Origin: Candidatus Neomarinimicrobiota bacterium
GTDB lineage: Bacteria > Fidelibacterota > UBA8477 > JABMPR01
Reading direction: 5' to 3'
Assembly (NCBI GenBank): GCA_016784545.1
Contig: JADHUM010000037.1
Location: forward strand, 1 to 41,065
DNA: 41,065 bases
Below the pieces are notes generated by a model. That model did not search any database. It worked only from the letters and a program-made list of their open reading frames with translations, and was not told the DNA's origin. The translations under genes were made by a program, and so were the position numbers. Of this stretch, positions 14,981 to 24,674 are shown in pieces (positions within the stretch are counted from its first letter, which is position 1; every line of letters starts with the position of its first letter).

Positions 14981-17900
14981 CTACTTGATGTAGGCCATTT
15001 TGATGGTATTGGAATAGCTGCCAGCTTGTAAGTGATAAATATAAATGCCCGTGGCTACTGGTTGCCCAGAGTTGTCCAGTCCATTCCAGATCACTTCATA
15101 TCGTCCAGCATCCTGACTTCCATTCACCAGGGAGCGGACTTCCTGACCCAACATGTTATAAATCACGAGATGGGCATTCCCCTTCTCAGCCAGATCATAG
15201 CGAATGTTGGTAGTCGGGTTGAAGGGGTTGGGATAGTTCTGCTTTAAACTGAACTCGGTTGGAGCTGGCAGACCAATATCAATGATACTAACCAGACATT
15301 CCGCGACGATTTCCACACCGCCAGGACCGGAAATGATCAGACCCTCAACATCAAAATCCAGAGCGCCTGTTGCATTTTCATCAATGACTTGAACCGGGAC
15401 ATTCATGAGCAGACCAGAAGCCAGATCAATCATATTCCCAGCCAGATCAATACCCAGAACGCGCATGGTATTGCCATTCACAGATGAGAAAACACCTACG
15501 GATTCATTTCCCTCAGCCAGAACAGGTGTACCCAGTTCGACAATGCTGGGATCGAAAATCAGATCAGCCTGGAAACCAGCTACCATCTCAAAGCAATCCA
15601 CCGTGACGGGAATATTCTGCCATTCACGAGTATTGGTCAATGTAAGGGGAGCGATTGTGGCTGTGATGTCCTCAATTATCGGCGCGTCTTTGGCAAGTCC
15701 ACCTGTGTTGAGGACTGCCTCAATCAGGAGGACAACATCCAGGATATTGTGGGTACCATCACCATTTATATCCATGATTGCCAATTCATCAAATGTGGGA
15801 GCATCACCAGTTTCAGTCACGATTTCAATAAAGCGGGTGACATCCAGAATGTTCAGGAATCCATCCCCATCCATATCACCCATGAGAATGGTCGATTCGA
15901 CAACGAAGGGAGTGATTTCCTGGGTAGTAAAATCACCACCAGGTCCAACCAGGATGTTGGTACCATGCATGACCTGATAGTACCCTGGAGCAAAGATTCC
16001 GTCTCCATATGTGTCCAGCATTTCGAACAGATAGGTTCCAGGATCCAGAGCAATGGCCCATTCGTAGAGTACGCCTGCATCAGCCAAATCACCGGGCGCG
16101 ATACTGGCAACGATGTTGCTGCTGGAATTATAGATGTTCCATGAAGATTCGTAGGGATAACCATCGGTAAGGACCTGAACGATAACAGGTTTTGGTCCGA
16201 CCCAGACGTCAGCAGAAACAGAGGCACCGTGATTGGGGACTTCATCAAAGCCAGAAATTTCGTAGACATAATGTCCATCTGGTAAGGCGAAATCCATAAA
16301 GCTCCACTCAAAAACATCCACAGTAGAAATCATGTTGCCATTCCGTTTGATCTCAAGACCTTCAAGGTCAAAGCATTGGGACCCATCCATATTAAACAGT
16401 GGATCTTGCCAGGTCATGGTAACCGTATGACCAGTATCCTCAATATTGAGGTTGGTGGGAGGACCAGGTGCCATATTGGCGCGTGCTTCAACCAGATTGG
16501 TAGGAGCAGATTCTTCACCATTGTCATAAGTGGCTGTGACCTGATAGAAGTAGGGCATATCCTCTTCAACGGCATCATTATAGATGGTCTCGGTCGTTGT
16601 ACCAATGACACTGCCATCACGATAGACATTGTAATGAGTAAGATCTCGCAGATCTCGCAAGTCGTTCTGAGAGTCTGCATACTCAACAAAGACTGGAGCG
16701 AAAGGAGTAATCTCTTCTGCGGCAATGATGGCATCAGCTTCCATGCGTGACATTTCATTGTTGAGCACAAGCTTCTTCAGGGTTTCCCGAGTAGTCGCAG
16801 GTGTGAACTGTCTTTGTGTTTCTGATTCTGTTACAGTAAGATCATAATTACCTGCGTTGGTGCTGAAGCCGTCCACTACGATGAAGTAAACACCTTCGGG
16901 AAGAAAGGCTCCCAGGATTTCAGAGGGTCCAATCAAGGTTGGATTGTCTGGACAGTTAGGACCATCATCATCATAATAACCAGTTGATAAAATAACATCA
17001 CAATCGCCATTGAAAATCTCGACCTTTGCATCATAATCGATGTTTGGTCCACAAAGGGTAATGTCAATCGCGCCATCTTGAGGCATGAAGAGCTGGTAGG
17101 CATAATCTTCGTTATCAGTTCCACTGACATCAAAGTCATCCACCATACCAACTGTGCTTCCATTGGTAACAAATGGGAGGGATGGGATCAACTCATCAGC
17201 ACAAGGCATGAGGGGTGGTGCCGGGTTCCCAGGTACTCTCCAGGTTAATTCGATGTGATCATCAAAGTAGCCATCAGCACGAAGTTCACTTGGGGGAACT
17301 TCACCAACCAGAACCTGAACACGTTCAGAAACATCAGATTCCATACCACCCGTATCGAATGAGGATACCACATACTGATAAGCCCCATCGATCAGGTTTT
17401 CTGTGTAAGTCGTGTCTGTGACCGTAGCAGCATACTCACCATCACGGTAGACATAATAGCCTGCGAGGTCATAGTCAGTATTGGCATGCCACTCCAAAAA
17501 GATATCATTTTCAACCACAGTACCCATCAGCCCGGTAGGCATCATGGGTTCATGATTCATTGGGACACCTTCAACCTGTGAAGAAGCTGCTTCACCATCA
17601 TCGTAAATTGCTGTGACTCGATAATAGTATGTGACGCCGTTTGCCAGTGGAAAATCCGTGTAAGCCATTGGCAGCGTATCAATAACTGCTACTTGATTCC
17701 CGGCTTCAATGAGAACGGGTGATGCTTCACTGCGATAGATACCAAAATTGGTCAATTCACGTAATTCACGTAGATAGTAACGATTTGGGCTGGAGCTCAG
17801 CATGCCTGATGTGATTTCAATTCCAGCGGTATGCAGTTTATCGAGCTCATACCTCAGATCGTTTTTCGCAACAACGACTGATTGTCGACGAGCGACTTGC

Positions 17901-20290
17901 TCAAAGATATCAAGTGTATAATTTCCAGTAGCTCCACCAAAACCATCTACAACGACCAGGTAGGTACCGGGATCTAGATAAACATCAACAAGTTCAGATT
18001 GGAGATTGCCAGCATCGTCATTGTAGTAGCCAGTGCTCGTGATACAATCGTCAAAGAAAACTTCCAGTTTGGAGTCATAGTCTGTGCCATTTTGAAGCGT
18101 GATGGTATAGGTGGAGGGGACCATCACATTCAATTGATAAGCCACATCTTCTCCATCGCTAAAAGTCACGTCAAAATCATCGACCATACCCAGATTTGTA
18201 CCTGTTGCATTGAAGGGGAGTGAAGGGATGGGGAAATCGGCACATTCCACCAGGGGTGGAGCTTCGGTGCCTGGTGCCAACCATGATAATTCGATGGTTC
18301 CATCAAGACCAGAGACGGCTTCCACAAACATGGGGGGAAGATGAGAGACGACATCAAAGAAATAGAGTTCATCTGGAGCACCTTCAGGAGAAAAGCCTTC
18401 ATTACCTTCGGCGTCAAAAGCCTGGATGTAATATCCAACAGTGCTACCAATGGGTTGTCCAGGGATATCACCGGTGTACATACCATCACCCAATTCGCTC
18501 ATAGATGCTGTTGAAAAAGCACCACCATTGACATTGTAAAAAATGATGGCAAAATCCATTTCAACATTATCAGCGATATAGGCTTCGACTGCATACGGAC
18601 CTTCCGTGTCTAGGGTGAAGGTGAATTGGGTTACACCAGAGACAACGGGTGGTCTAATGTCAGTATAAGGTGTTGCGAAGAAATCAAGATATTCTGAAAG
18701 CAGTTCTGTCTTGGTTGATATACTATCAGTCAATCCACCAAATTCAAAAGAAGTACCAATTGAAGTCATGGTTGGAGTAAGGTTCCCAATTCCACAACCC
18801 TCACCATCGGCAGGGTTCACATGAATTATCTGAGCATCTGGAGTGAGCGGTGCAAGATGGTCCATAAAGCTGTTCTCACCAGCATATGGATAGTCCATTC
18901 CTGCCAGGAGATTCGCACCCATGACTGAGCTTAAATCGGCTCCTCCATCTGCGATACCATCAACACCAAAGTAGGGATGAAGGACGGTTTGTTGGTCGAA
19001 TGCCCAGGTGTCGCCACCTTCCATATAAAGTGGATACCCTGCATCGGCAAAAGCCATGAGGGCCATCACTTCCTCAGAGCTATCCTGGAGGACATAATTG
19101 TTCGCGTATATACCAAGAGTTATAAAGATAGCTGAATATTCTGCATCCAGCGGATCACCAAAAATGAACAAATCAGGAGTTTCAATAGCAGTTAAGCCCA
19201 GCTCACCAAAGGCGGTGACGAAGGCTGGTCCACTAATGGAGCTGGCAGGATTCCATACCATGTATTCTGGAAACCCGTCGAATACCATGGCAGAGGCATT
19301 CACCACAATCTCGGTGACATTGTCTGCATCTGAAATAATGGTATACGTTCCGTTTACGGCACCTTCAGCAGAAGGAGTCAGAGTTACATCAAAAACCACA
19401 AATGAATCTGCCAGGACAGTTACAGGAGTTACCAGTGTTGTGGAGAAATCTACTCCATCAATGGTTATGGCTGTTACATCAAAGGGGTCCAGACCGATGT
19501 TTCCAATGGTGACATCTGCAGTCACTGCTCCATCATCGAGCTGGAGAACGCCAAAGTTTATATTCCGCGTATCAACGGTCATGTAGGAGCCTTCAATTTC
19601 CTGGGGGATGTATGTCGCAGAAATGGCAAAATTTCCCACGAGTTCAGGATCACCACCTACGGCATCATTGATCATTTCCCAACCGTTGGCGGAGTATGCC
19701 CAGTTACGATCTAAATAATTTGGTTGCAAGTCACTGGCAATCCCGAGGAAGCCAGAAGCATTTTCCCAGACCACAACATAGTAGTCGCCAGCATCCAGAA
19801 CCAGATTGTCCAGGACAATATCAAATTGTGAGGTTGGATCATCAATAGTGGTGAGATCCATGGGTTCAGATTCCCAAAGCGCGGTGCCATCATATGGGCC
19901 AATGGGGAGAGTTGGAGGACCGGTAACTGCAGAGGCAGGATCAGTATAGATGCTGACAACTGCGGCAAAAGCATCTCCACCCTGGGTATAAAGCTGCAAG
20001 CCAGTGAGGAAGATGGGGGTTTCTGCTGTGAAACGTACACTGAAGCCACAGCCTCCACCACAGCCGATTTGACCTTCGAAGGAGCCATCATGATATACAG
20101 CTTCTTCATCGCGGAGCGATGAATTGTGGATTGTCTCAGCGTTCCAGTTTACAGCCAATGTTCCATCGGCCGCTGTCTTCAGACACAGATCACAAGCAGC
20201 TGATGGTGCAACCTTCCGGTCTGCAAAGGCACCAGTTGCCAGTAGCATGACGAGGACAAGAACCCATCCGTTAGAGAACAATCGTTTCAT
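14981..20290 (-). CDS. Large secreted modular protein with FN3, PPC-like, dockerin, cohesin-like and T9SS sorting domains
   Basis: A 1,769-residue exported protein. ATG at 20290 is chosen: AAGGAG lies 7 nt upstream and the signal peptide (MKRLFSNGWVLVLVMLLATGAFA) begins there; an ATG 21 nt upstream lacks support. Order by eye: sugar-binding-like jelly roll (about 30-230), HYDIN/choice-of-anchor-like Ig (235-335), unassigned domain (335-535), Ig-like (540-645), FN3 interrupted by a PPC-like domain (about 653-915), FN3 (915-995), a second interrupted FN3 (998-1268), FN3 (1270-1365), Ca-binding dockerin pair DMDGDGFLNILD and DINGDGTHNILD (about 1473-1520), a cohesin-like beta domain (1540-1675), and a C-terminal sorting domain with QNYPNPFNPTTNIRY (about 1685-1769). 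Type IX secretion and surface attachment or release are expected. The role, adhesin or enzyme scaffold, is unknown; no catalytic motif was recognised. Confidence 0.88.
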   Translation of the reverse strand: MKRLFSNGWVLVLVMLLATGAFADRKVAPSAACDLCLKTAADGTLAVNWNAETIHNSSLRDEEAVYHDGSFEGQIGCGGGCGFSVRFTAETPIFLTGLQLYTQGGDAFAAVVSIYTDPASAVTGPPTLPIGPYDGTALWESEPMDLTTIDDPTSQFDIVLDNLVLDAGDYYVVVWENASGFLGIASDLQPNYLDRNWAYSANGWEMINDAVGGDPELVGNFAISATYIPQEIEGSYMTVDTRNINFGVLQLDDGAVTADVTIGNIGLDPFDVTAITIDGVDFSTTLVTPVTVLADSFVVFDVTLTPSAEGAVNGTYTIISDADNVTEIVVNASAMVFDGFPEYMVWNPASSISGPAFVTAFGELGLTAIETPDLFIFGDPLDAEYSAIFITLGIYANNYVLQDSSEEVMALMAFADAGYPLYMEGGDTWAFDQQTVLHPYFGVDGIADGGADLSSVMGANLLAGMDYPYAGENSFMDHLAPLTPDAQIIHVNPADGEGCGIGNLTPTMTSIGTSFEFGGLTDSISTKTELLSEYLDFFATPYTDIRPPVVSGVTQFTFTLDTEGPYAVEAYIADNVEMDFAIIFYNVNGGAFSTASMSELGDGMYTGDIPGQPIGSTVGYYIQAFDAEGNEGFSPEGAPDELYFFDVVSHLPPMFVEAVSGLDGTIELSWLAPGTEAPPLVECADFPIPSLPFNATGTNLGMVDDFDVTFSDGEDVAYQLNVMVPSTYTITLQNGTDYDSKLEVFFDDCITSTGYYNDDAGNLQSELVDVYLDPGTYLVVVDGFGGATGNYTLDIFEQVARRQSVVVAKNDLRYELDKLHTAGIEITSGMLSSSPNRYYLRELRELTNFGIYRSEASPVLIEAGNQVAVIDTLPMAYTDFPLANGVTYYYRVTAIYDDGEAASSQVEGVPMNHEPMMPTGLMGTVVENDIFLEWHANTDYDLAGYYVYRDGEYAATVTDTTYTENLIDGAYQYVVSSFDTGGMESDVSERVQVLVGEVPPSELRADGYFDDHIELTWRVPGNPAPPLMPCADELIPSLPFVTNGSTVGMVDDFDVSGTDNEDYAYQLFMPQDGAIDITLCGPNIDYDAKVEIFNGDCDVILSTGYYDDDGPNCPDNPTLIGPSEILGAFLPEGVYFIVVDGFSTNAGNYDLTVTESETQRQFTPATTRETLKKLVLNNEMSRMEADAIIAAEEITPFAPVFVEYADSQNDLRDLRDLTHYNVYRDGSVIGTTTETIYNDAVEEDMPYFYQVTATYDNGEESAPTNLVEARANMAPGPPTNLNIEDTGHTVTMTWQDPLFNMDGSQCFDLEGLEIKRNGNMISTVDVFEWSFMDFALPDGHYVYEISGFDEVPNHGASVSADVWVGPKPVIVQVLTDGYPYESSWNIYNSSSNIVASIAPGDLADAGVLYEWAIALDPGTYLFEMLDTYGDGIFAPGYYQVMHGTNILVGPGGDFTTQEITPFVVESTILMGDMDGDGFLNILDVTRFIEIVTETGDAPTFDELAIMDINGDGTHNILDVVLLIEAVLNTGGLAKDAPIIEDITATIAPLTLTNTREWQNIPVTVDCFEMVAGFQADLIFDPSIVELGTPVLAEGNESVGVFSSVNGNTMRVLGIDLAGNMIDLASGLLMNVPVQVIDENATGALDFDVEGLIISGPGGVEIVAECLVSIIDIGLPAPTEFSLKQNYPNPFNPTTNIRYDLAEKGNAHLVIYNMLGQEVRSLVNGSQDAGRYEVIWNGLDNSGQPVATGIYIYHLQAGSYSNTIKMAYIK

Positions 20291-20352
20291 GGTATACTCC
20301 TTAGTATTCATTTAATCGTGGACCTCAATTAGTCTTTTCACAGTACAAAATT

Positions 20353-20380
20353 TTTATAGCAAAAAATAAGAGCTTTTGAA
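20353..20380 (-). promoter_or_regulatory. Promoter of the large secreted protein gene
   Basis: On the minus strand TTCAAA (20375-20380), a 16-nt spacer and an extended -10 TGC-TATAAA (20353-20361) lie about 65 nt before the ATG. The surrounding leader is AT-rich. Confidence 0.45.
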
Positions 20381-20507
20381 AACGCTCGAATTTCTATGGT
20401 TAAACATCAAATATAGAGCTAGCTCAGAACCAATTCAAGGCTATTGCCTGAAGCATTCTGGATGACATGAAAATGAGATATATTAGTGATATAGATATAT
20501 AAGGGTC

Positions 20508-21158
20508 TCAAATTTTAATTAACTGACCAAACCATACTCGCATGGAAATCCCTGAGAGCGGGGCGTACTTGGGATTGAACCCCAGATCAGAAACTGGAGT
20601 TCGACCTGAGAAATCATGGAAATATCCAAACTCCAGACCCCAGGTCTTTCTAAAATTCATTCCATAAAGTAAACCAAAGAGATGAACCTTGTCCCCCCAG
20701 AAACCTGAAGGGATATAATTATAGCGAAGCCCAATGTAGCCGTAATTAAATGCATCAACTTCAGTTTGCTTGAAAACTTTTCCATCTCGCCGCACGGTTT
20801 TGGTTCGATCTTTTCTGGACACATTGTAGTAGGTTGCTCCAAAAGAACTTTGCTCTGCATAGGTCGCGGCAAAATTAACTGTATGCAATCTGCTGCCCTC
20901 ATCTCGGAGCAAAAAGGTTGCATCCACACCGCTTCCGTGAACAGGGAGCATACCAATGCGAATACCAGCATCCATCTTTTGTCCCATGCCCTTCCTGAAG
21001 ACAAATTGTGGAATCATATTTTCAGCTGAAAGAACCACACCCTTGTACGTTTCTTCAGGCTTCAGGGGCTCTGGAGAAATAACAGCATGGGAAGTGCAGG
21101 ACACTACCAAGAGGTACAGGAGAGTAGATAGAAAGTAATATTTTGGATTTTTGGGCAT
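20508..21158 (-). CDS. Small lipoprotein with beta-barrel-like body, unknown function
   Basis: A 216-residue product if started at 21158, where MPKNPKYYFLSTLLYLLVVSC gives a lipoprotein signal with Cys21. The frame is open a further 219 nt upstream, but that part would run into the start of the oppositely oriented AMP nucleosidase gene and lacks a signal, so it is rejected. The body alternates short amphipathic strands (FNYGYIGLRYNYIPSGFWGDKVHLFGLLYG; WGLEFGYFHDFSG) and ends in GISMRVWFGQLIKI, suggesting an outer-membrane-associated barrel-like fold. No family recognised. It follows the large secreted protein's promoter region on the same strand but is likely a separate unit. Confidence 0.65.
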   Translation of the reverse strand: MPKNPKYYFLSTLLYLLVVSCTSHAVISPEPLKPEETYKGVVLSAENMIPQFVFRKGMGQKMDAGIRIGMLPVHGSGVDATFLLRDEGSRLHTVNFAATYAEQSSFGATYYNVSRKDRTKTVRRDGKVFKQTEVDAFNYGYIGLRYNYIPSGFWGDKVHLFGLLYGMNFRKTWGLEFGYFHDFSGRTPVSDLGFNPKYAPLSGISMRVWFGQLIKI

Positions 21159-21362
21159 GTCCTCGAATTTCCCCGCAGGTGCCATTGATGACAAGACTTT
21201 TGTTCTCCACATATAGGCTCTTTCCAAAACCAAATTGCCCTTATTCGGGGTCACAGACTGCGATTGAAATAATGATCCATGGATGGAATCTATGAATGCT
21301 GGAAGCAACGACAATTTGAGCAAACTGTTTTGGACAAGAGCGAAGCAGGTTAGATTAACGGC

Positions 21363-22136
21363 ATGGATACAAAACAAGCAATTGTAAAAGACTGGATCTT
21401 CCGTTATACCGGGGTGGAGCCAGAAGCCTTCGGGGATAGAATATTACTTACCAATTTTAAAAATTATGTGGACAAGTTTGCACACCGCTTTGAGGTGCCT
21501 ATTTTTGGCGAAGATCGCAGTATGACTGTGGCTACCAATCAGGATGGCTTAAGTATCATAAATTTTGGAATGGGCTCGGCAAATGCAGCGACCATTATGG
21601 ATTTGCTTTCAGCAATCGATCCCTATGGTGTTCTCTTTCTGGGAAAATGTGGCGGTCTAAAACAATCCACCGATCTGGGCCATTTTATTCTCCCCATCGC
21701 TGCCATCCGAGGCGAAGGAACCAGTAACGATTATCTCCGACCCGAAGTCCCGGCAATGCCTAGCTTTAAGATCCACAAATACATCTCACAGATATTGGTT
21801 GAGAAGGACCTTGATTATCGCACAGGAGTCGTGTACACGACCAACCGCCGAGTGTGGGAACATGACGAGGAATTTAAAGAATATCTCCGCGAAACACGGT
21901 GTATCGGTATTGACATGGAAACGGCTACCATTTTTATCACAGGTTTAGCCAATAACATCCCCCGTGGAGCCCTGTTGCTGGTCAGCGATCTCCCCATGGT
22001 TCCTGATGGCATCAAGACTGAAGCTCTGGACCAAAGTGTCACCAAGAAATATGTAGATATGCACCTGGATATTGGCATCGAGGCCATGACCCATATTGCT
22101 GAGCAGGGTGAATCAATCAAACACTTCTCGTTTTAG
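21363..22136 (+). CDS. amn: AMP nucleosidase
   Basis: A 257-residue enzyme of the short Bacteroides-type AMP nucleosidase group within the nucleoside phosphorylase (MTAN/PNP) superfamily; it hydrolyses AMP to adenine and ribose 5-phosphate. Landmarks: the phosphate-site glycine segment INFGMGSANAATIMDLL, the FLGKCGGLK strand-turn, the purine-site stretch (GEGTSNDYLRPEVPA), the catalytic-region GIDMETATIF, and VSDLPMVPDGIKTE. It lacks the extra N-terminal domain of the Escherichia coli enzyme. No strong ribosome site precedes the ATG. A palindrome follows the stop codon. Purine salvage or AMP-level control is the known role. Confidence 0.88.
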   Translation: MDTKQAIVKDWIFRYTGVEPEAFGDRILLTNFKNYVDKFAHRFEVPIFGEDRSMTVATNQDGLSIINFGMGSANAATIMDLLSAIDPYGVLFLGKCGGLKQSTDLGHFILPIAAIRGEGTSNDYLRPEVPAMPSFKIHKYISQILVEKDLDYRTGVVYTTNRRVWEHDEEFKEYLRETRCIGIDMETATIFITGLANNIPRGALLLVSDLPMVPDGIKTEALDQSVTKKYVDMHLDIGIEAMTHIAEQGESIKHFSF

Positions 22137-22165
22137 AAAACATCCTCAGATAATTCATTTTTCTT

Positions 22166-22191
22166 CAGGCGAGGATTCGAATCCTCGCCTG
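22166..22191. repeat. 26-nt perfect palindrome with GGATTCGAATCC core
   Basis: CAGGCGAGGATTC / GAATCCTCGCCTG is self-complementary, with pairing extending outward through T-rich and A-rich flanks (about 22158-22199). The flanks are T before and A after the stem, the reverse of a terminator. It lies 30 nt after the amn stop and shares its core and position with the palindrome at 1341-1368. Confidence 0.65.
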
Positions 22192-22228
22192 GAGAAAAAC
22201 AGGACAATTCCCAACGGTAACTGATTAT

Positions 22229-24409
22229 TTAAAAGTCGATAACTTTTGGTTTGGAACGATTCCCATGAACATCGCAATGCTGGGTGGGGACAGTTCCAGG
22301 TAAGAATACCTCGCGCTCAGGAGTGCAATACTGGGTCGCCAACTTATGTGTTTCAGAGCAGACATTGGCAAATACAACAGACTCTTCAGGAACCTCAAAT
22401 TCCTGACGATCCCAATCCAGACTATCATAAACAGCTTTCATATATTGCGCCCAGATGGGAACTCCCAGTGCGGATCCAGCCATTCCGGGACCCAGACTAA
22501 TTGAGGGAGAATCCATACCAACCCAGACCGCCGTGGATAAGCGAGTGGTAAATCCGACATACCAGGCATCTGTAAACCCAGTTGTTGTCCCAGTTTTTCC
22601 ACCAGCAGGTTCATGGAATCCAAATCTGGTTCTTGCACCTACCCCGGTTCCCCGATTGGCCACAGTTTCCAGAAGCGACAGCATTACATAAGATGTTCCA
22701 CGTCCTAAAACCTCCTTGCGTTCAGGTTTATAGGTTCGCAGGACACCGCCAAAGCGATCCTGGACTGATAGAATTCCCAGGGGCTCGATCCAGATTCCCA
22801 TCCGAGGATATACAGCATAGGCTGCTGCCATCTCAATTGGGTAAACTCCTGAGGCCCCTAGAGCCAGGGCATCGCCAGGATACAATCTGGTGGTAATACC
22901 CATGGCCCGAGCTTTTTCCACTACAGCTGCTGGTGCAATAAGCTCCTGGATCGTGCGGACTGCAATCAAGTTGAGTGAGCGTCGAATCCCTTCTCTCATG
23001 GTGGTTTCGCCGCCCATGCTTAAATCATAATTCTTTGGGCGCCAATCCGTGGAATCATTTGTCCCCAGCTTGATGACAACAGGCTGGTTTAAGAGGGTGG
23101 TTGTGACAGGGTAGCCGTTGTCAATGGCTGCTGTATACAGGAAGGCCTTAAAGGATGAACCAGGTTGACGCTTCATCTGGGTCGACCGATTCCATTTTGA
23201 TTTGCTGAAATCTTTTCCACCAACCATGGCTCGTATCTCACCCGTCTCCACATCAAGAGAAATCAATTGGGCTTGAACAGTCAATAAATCCTCAATCTGA
23301 TGCGTCATTTCAACAGAATCAGAAATCATCAAGCGAACCGTATCAACCGTCAGGTCAATATTGTGTATTTCCAGAATATTTGCCAAGGCTTTTGATTTTT
23401 CATCCATCATACGAGCGTCAAAAATTGCCTGAACCCGCTCCAGCTCACGGGCTACAACCTCATTGGCGATAGTCTGCATGCGAGTATCCAGACTGGTATA
23501 AATGGTCAGACCATCTCGATAAAGATCGACCCCGAGTTCATCATCTTCTTTTTCAAGCTGACGACGCACATATTCACCAAAATGAGGAGCTACATTGGCA
23601 ACATCCACGCTATCCGGGAGATAGGTTTCAATGGGGAGCGATTTATAATAATTTCTCTCCACCGCATTGATGGCTTTTTCACGAAACATATTATTGATGA
23701 CCACATTTCGAATGTGTTTGGATCGATCTGGATGGGTAATTGGTGAATAGTAGGCCGGCGAGCGGAGCATCCCCACGAGGATGGCCCCTTCATCCAGGGT
23801 CAGATTCTCCACCCGTTTGTTAAAATATTTGGAGGAGGCTGCCTGTAGACCATAGGTTCCATGTCCAAAATACACCGTATTCAGGTACATGGTCAAAATC
23901 TCTTCTTTGGTAAAGGTATGCTCGATTTGAATGGCAGTGATCAGTTCTCGAAGTTTGCGCAGATAGGTTTGCTTAAAGCCAATGCGTGCATATAAACTGC
24001 GGGCCAATTGCTGGGTCAGTGAGGAGGCTCCACCATGAATTTTTCCTGTAAAAACATTCAGGGAAATGTTGTAAACCGTCCTGAAAAAGTTCATTCCCCA
24101 ATGGCCATAGAATTGTTGATCCTCTGTCACAATGAGTGCTTTTTTCACGTGGGGTGGGATTTCATTCGATTTCACCAGTGTGCGTTGCGTGGTAAACAGT
24201 TCCTGAATAACCTGGTCATCAGCTGATACAATACGAGTGATTAAATCTGGATCATAACGCTCCAGCTCATCCAGAGAGGGGAGGTCTTTTGATAAAAAAA
24301 ACAGCCAGGTAAAAATGCCCACAACAACAGCCAAGGACACGATTGAGGCAATATAGAACCTCTGCTTAAATTTCTGTCGACTACCCCTGGCTTGGAACTG
24401 TTTCATCAT
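22229..24409 (-). CDS. Class A penicillin-binding protein (PBP1A type)
   Basis: A 726-residue bifunctional peptidoglycan synthase anchored by one N-terminal helix (IASIVSLAVVVGIFTWLFFL). The GT51 glycosyltransferase domain has VTEDQQFYGHWGMN (catalytic E96), GGASSLTQQLAR and KLRELITAIQIEHTFTKEEILTMYLN. The transpeptidase domain has the SxxK nucleophile S418-K421 (PGSSFK), SxN S478-N480 (RRSLN) and KTG K605 (GGKTGTT). A C-terminal tail has two Cys pairs at most (NVCSETHKLATQYCTPE). The start MMKQF directly precedes a basic cytoplasmic stretch. Convergent with amn and divergent from the acetyltransferase gene. It polymerises and cross-links cell-wall peptidoglycan at the inner membrane. Confidence 0.96.
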   Translation of the reverse strand: MMKQFQARGSRQKFKQRFYIASIVSLAVVVGIFTWLFFLSKDLPSLDELERYDPDLITRIVSADDQVIQELFTTQRTLVKSNEIPPHVKKALIVTEDQQFYGHWGMNFFRTVYNISLNVFTGKIHGGASSLTQQLARSLYARIGFKQTYLRKLRELITAIQIEHTFTKEEILTMYLNTVYFGHGTYGLQAASSKYFNKRVENLTLDEGAILVGMLRSPAYYSPITHPDRSKHIRNVVINNMFREKAINAVERNYYKSLPIETYLPDSVDVANVAPHFGEYVRRQLEKEDDELGVDLYRDGLTIYTSLDTRMQTIANEVVARELERVQAIFDARMMDEKSKALANILEIHNIDLTVDTVRLMISDSVEMTHQIEDLLTVQAQLISLDVETGEIRAMVGGKDFSKSKWNRSTQMKRQPGSSFKAFLYTAAIDNGYPVTTTLLNQPVVIKLGTNDSTDWRPKNYDLSMGGETTMREGIRRSLNLIAVRTIQELIAPAAVVEKARAMGITTRLYPGDALALGASGVYPIEMAAAYAVYPRMGIWIEPLGILSVQDRFGGVLRTYKPERKEVLGRGTSYVMLSLLETVANRGTGVGARTRFGFHEPAGGKTGTTTGFTDAWYVGFTTRLSTAVWVGMDSPSISLGPGMAGSALGVPIWAQYMKAVYDSLDWDRQEFEVPEESVVFANVCSETHKLATQYCTPEREVFLPGTVPTQHCDVHGNRSKPKVIDF

Positions 24410-24674
24410 ATCTTACAATTATAAACCTATATGCCTGTCATGTTCACACGTTTTTGACTCAAATAAGTAATATTTCAATCGCTTCAGGTTTCAGGTAGAT
24501 AAAGTCAACCTGGTCCTGTCCGGTACTGAGAGGTATGGCTTTTGAGTGCGATTTATCCCCAAAAACGGCATATTGCACACCCCCGCTTTACTACTATATT
24601 TTTGCATACCGTCAGACAGACTGATTATGCAGATGAACAGCAACGAATCTTTAAATTTATAGGGAATTCCCTCG

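Noticed and set aside
15405-15977. 190-codon open frame on the plus strand
   Set aside because: It is antisense to the codon-biased dockerin/cohesin region of the large secreted protein and has no recognisable domain or ribosome site; other long antisense frames in this gene were dropped for the same reason.
21159-21377. N-terminal 73-residue extension of the lipoprotein at 20508-21158
   Set aside because: It overlaps the start of the amn gene, has no signal or ribosome site, and the lipoprotein signal begins at 21158.
22158-22199. Hairpin after amn as an intrinsic terminator
   Set aside because: The T-run precedes and the A-run follows the stem on both strands, the opposite of terminator geometry.
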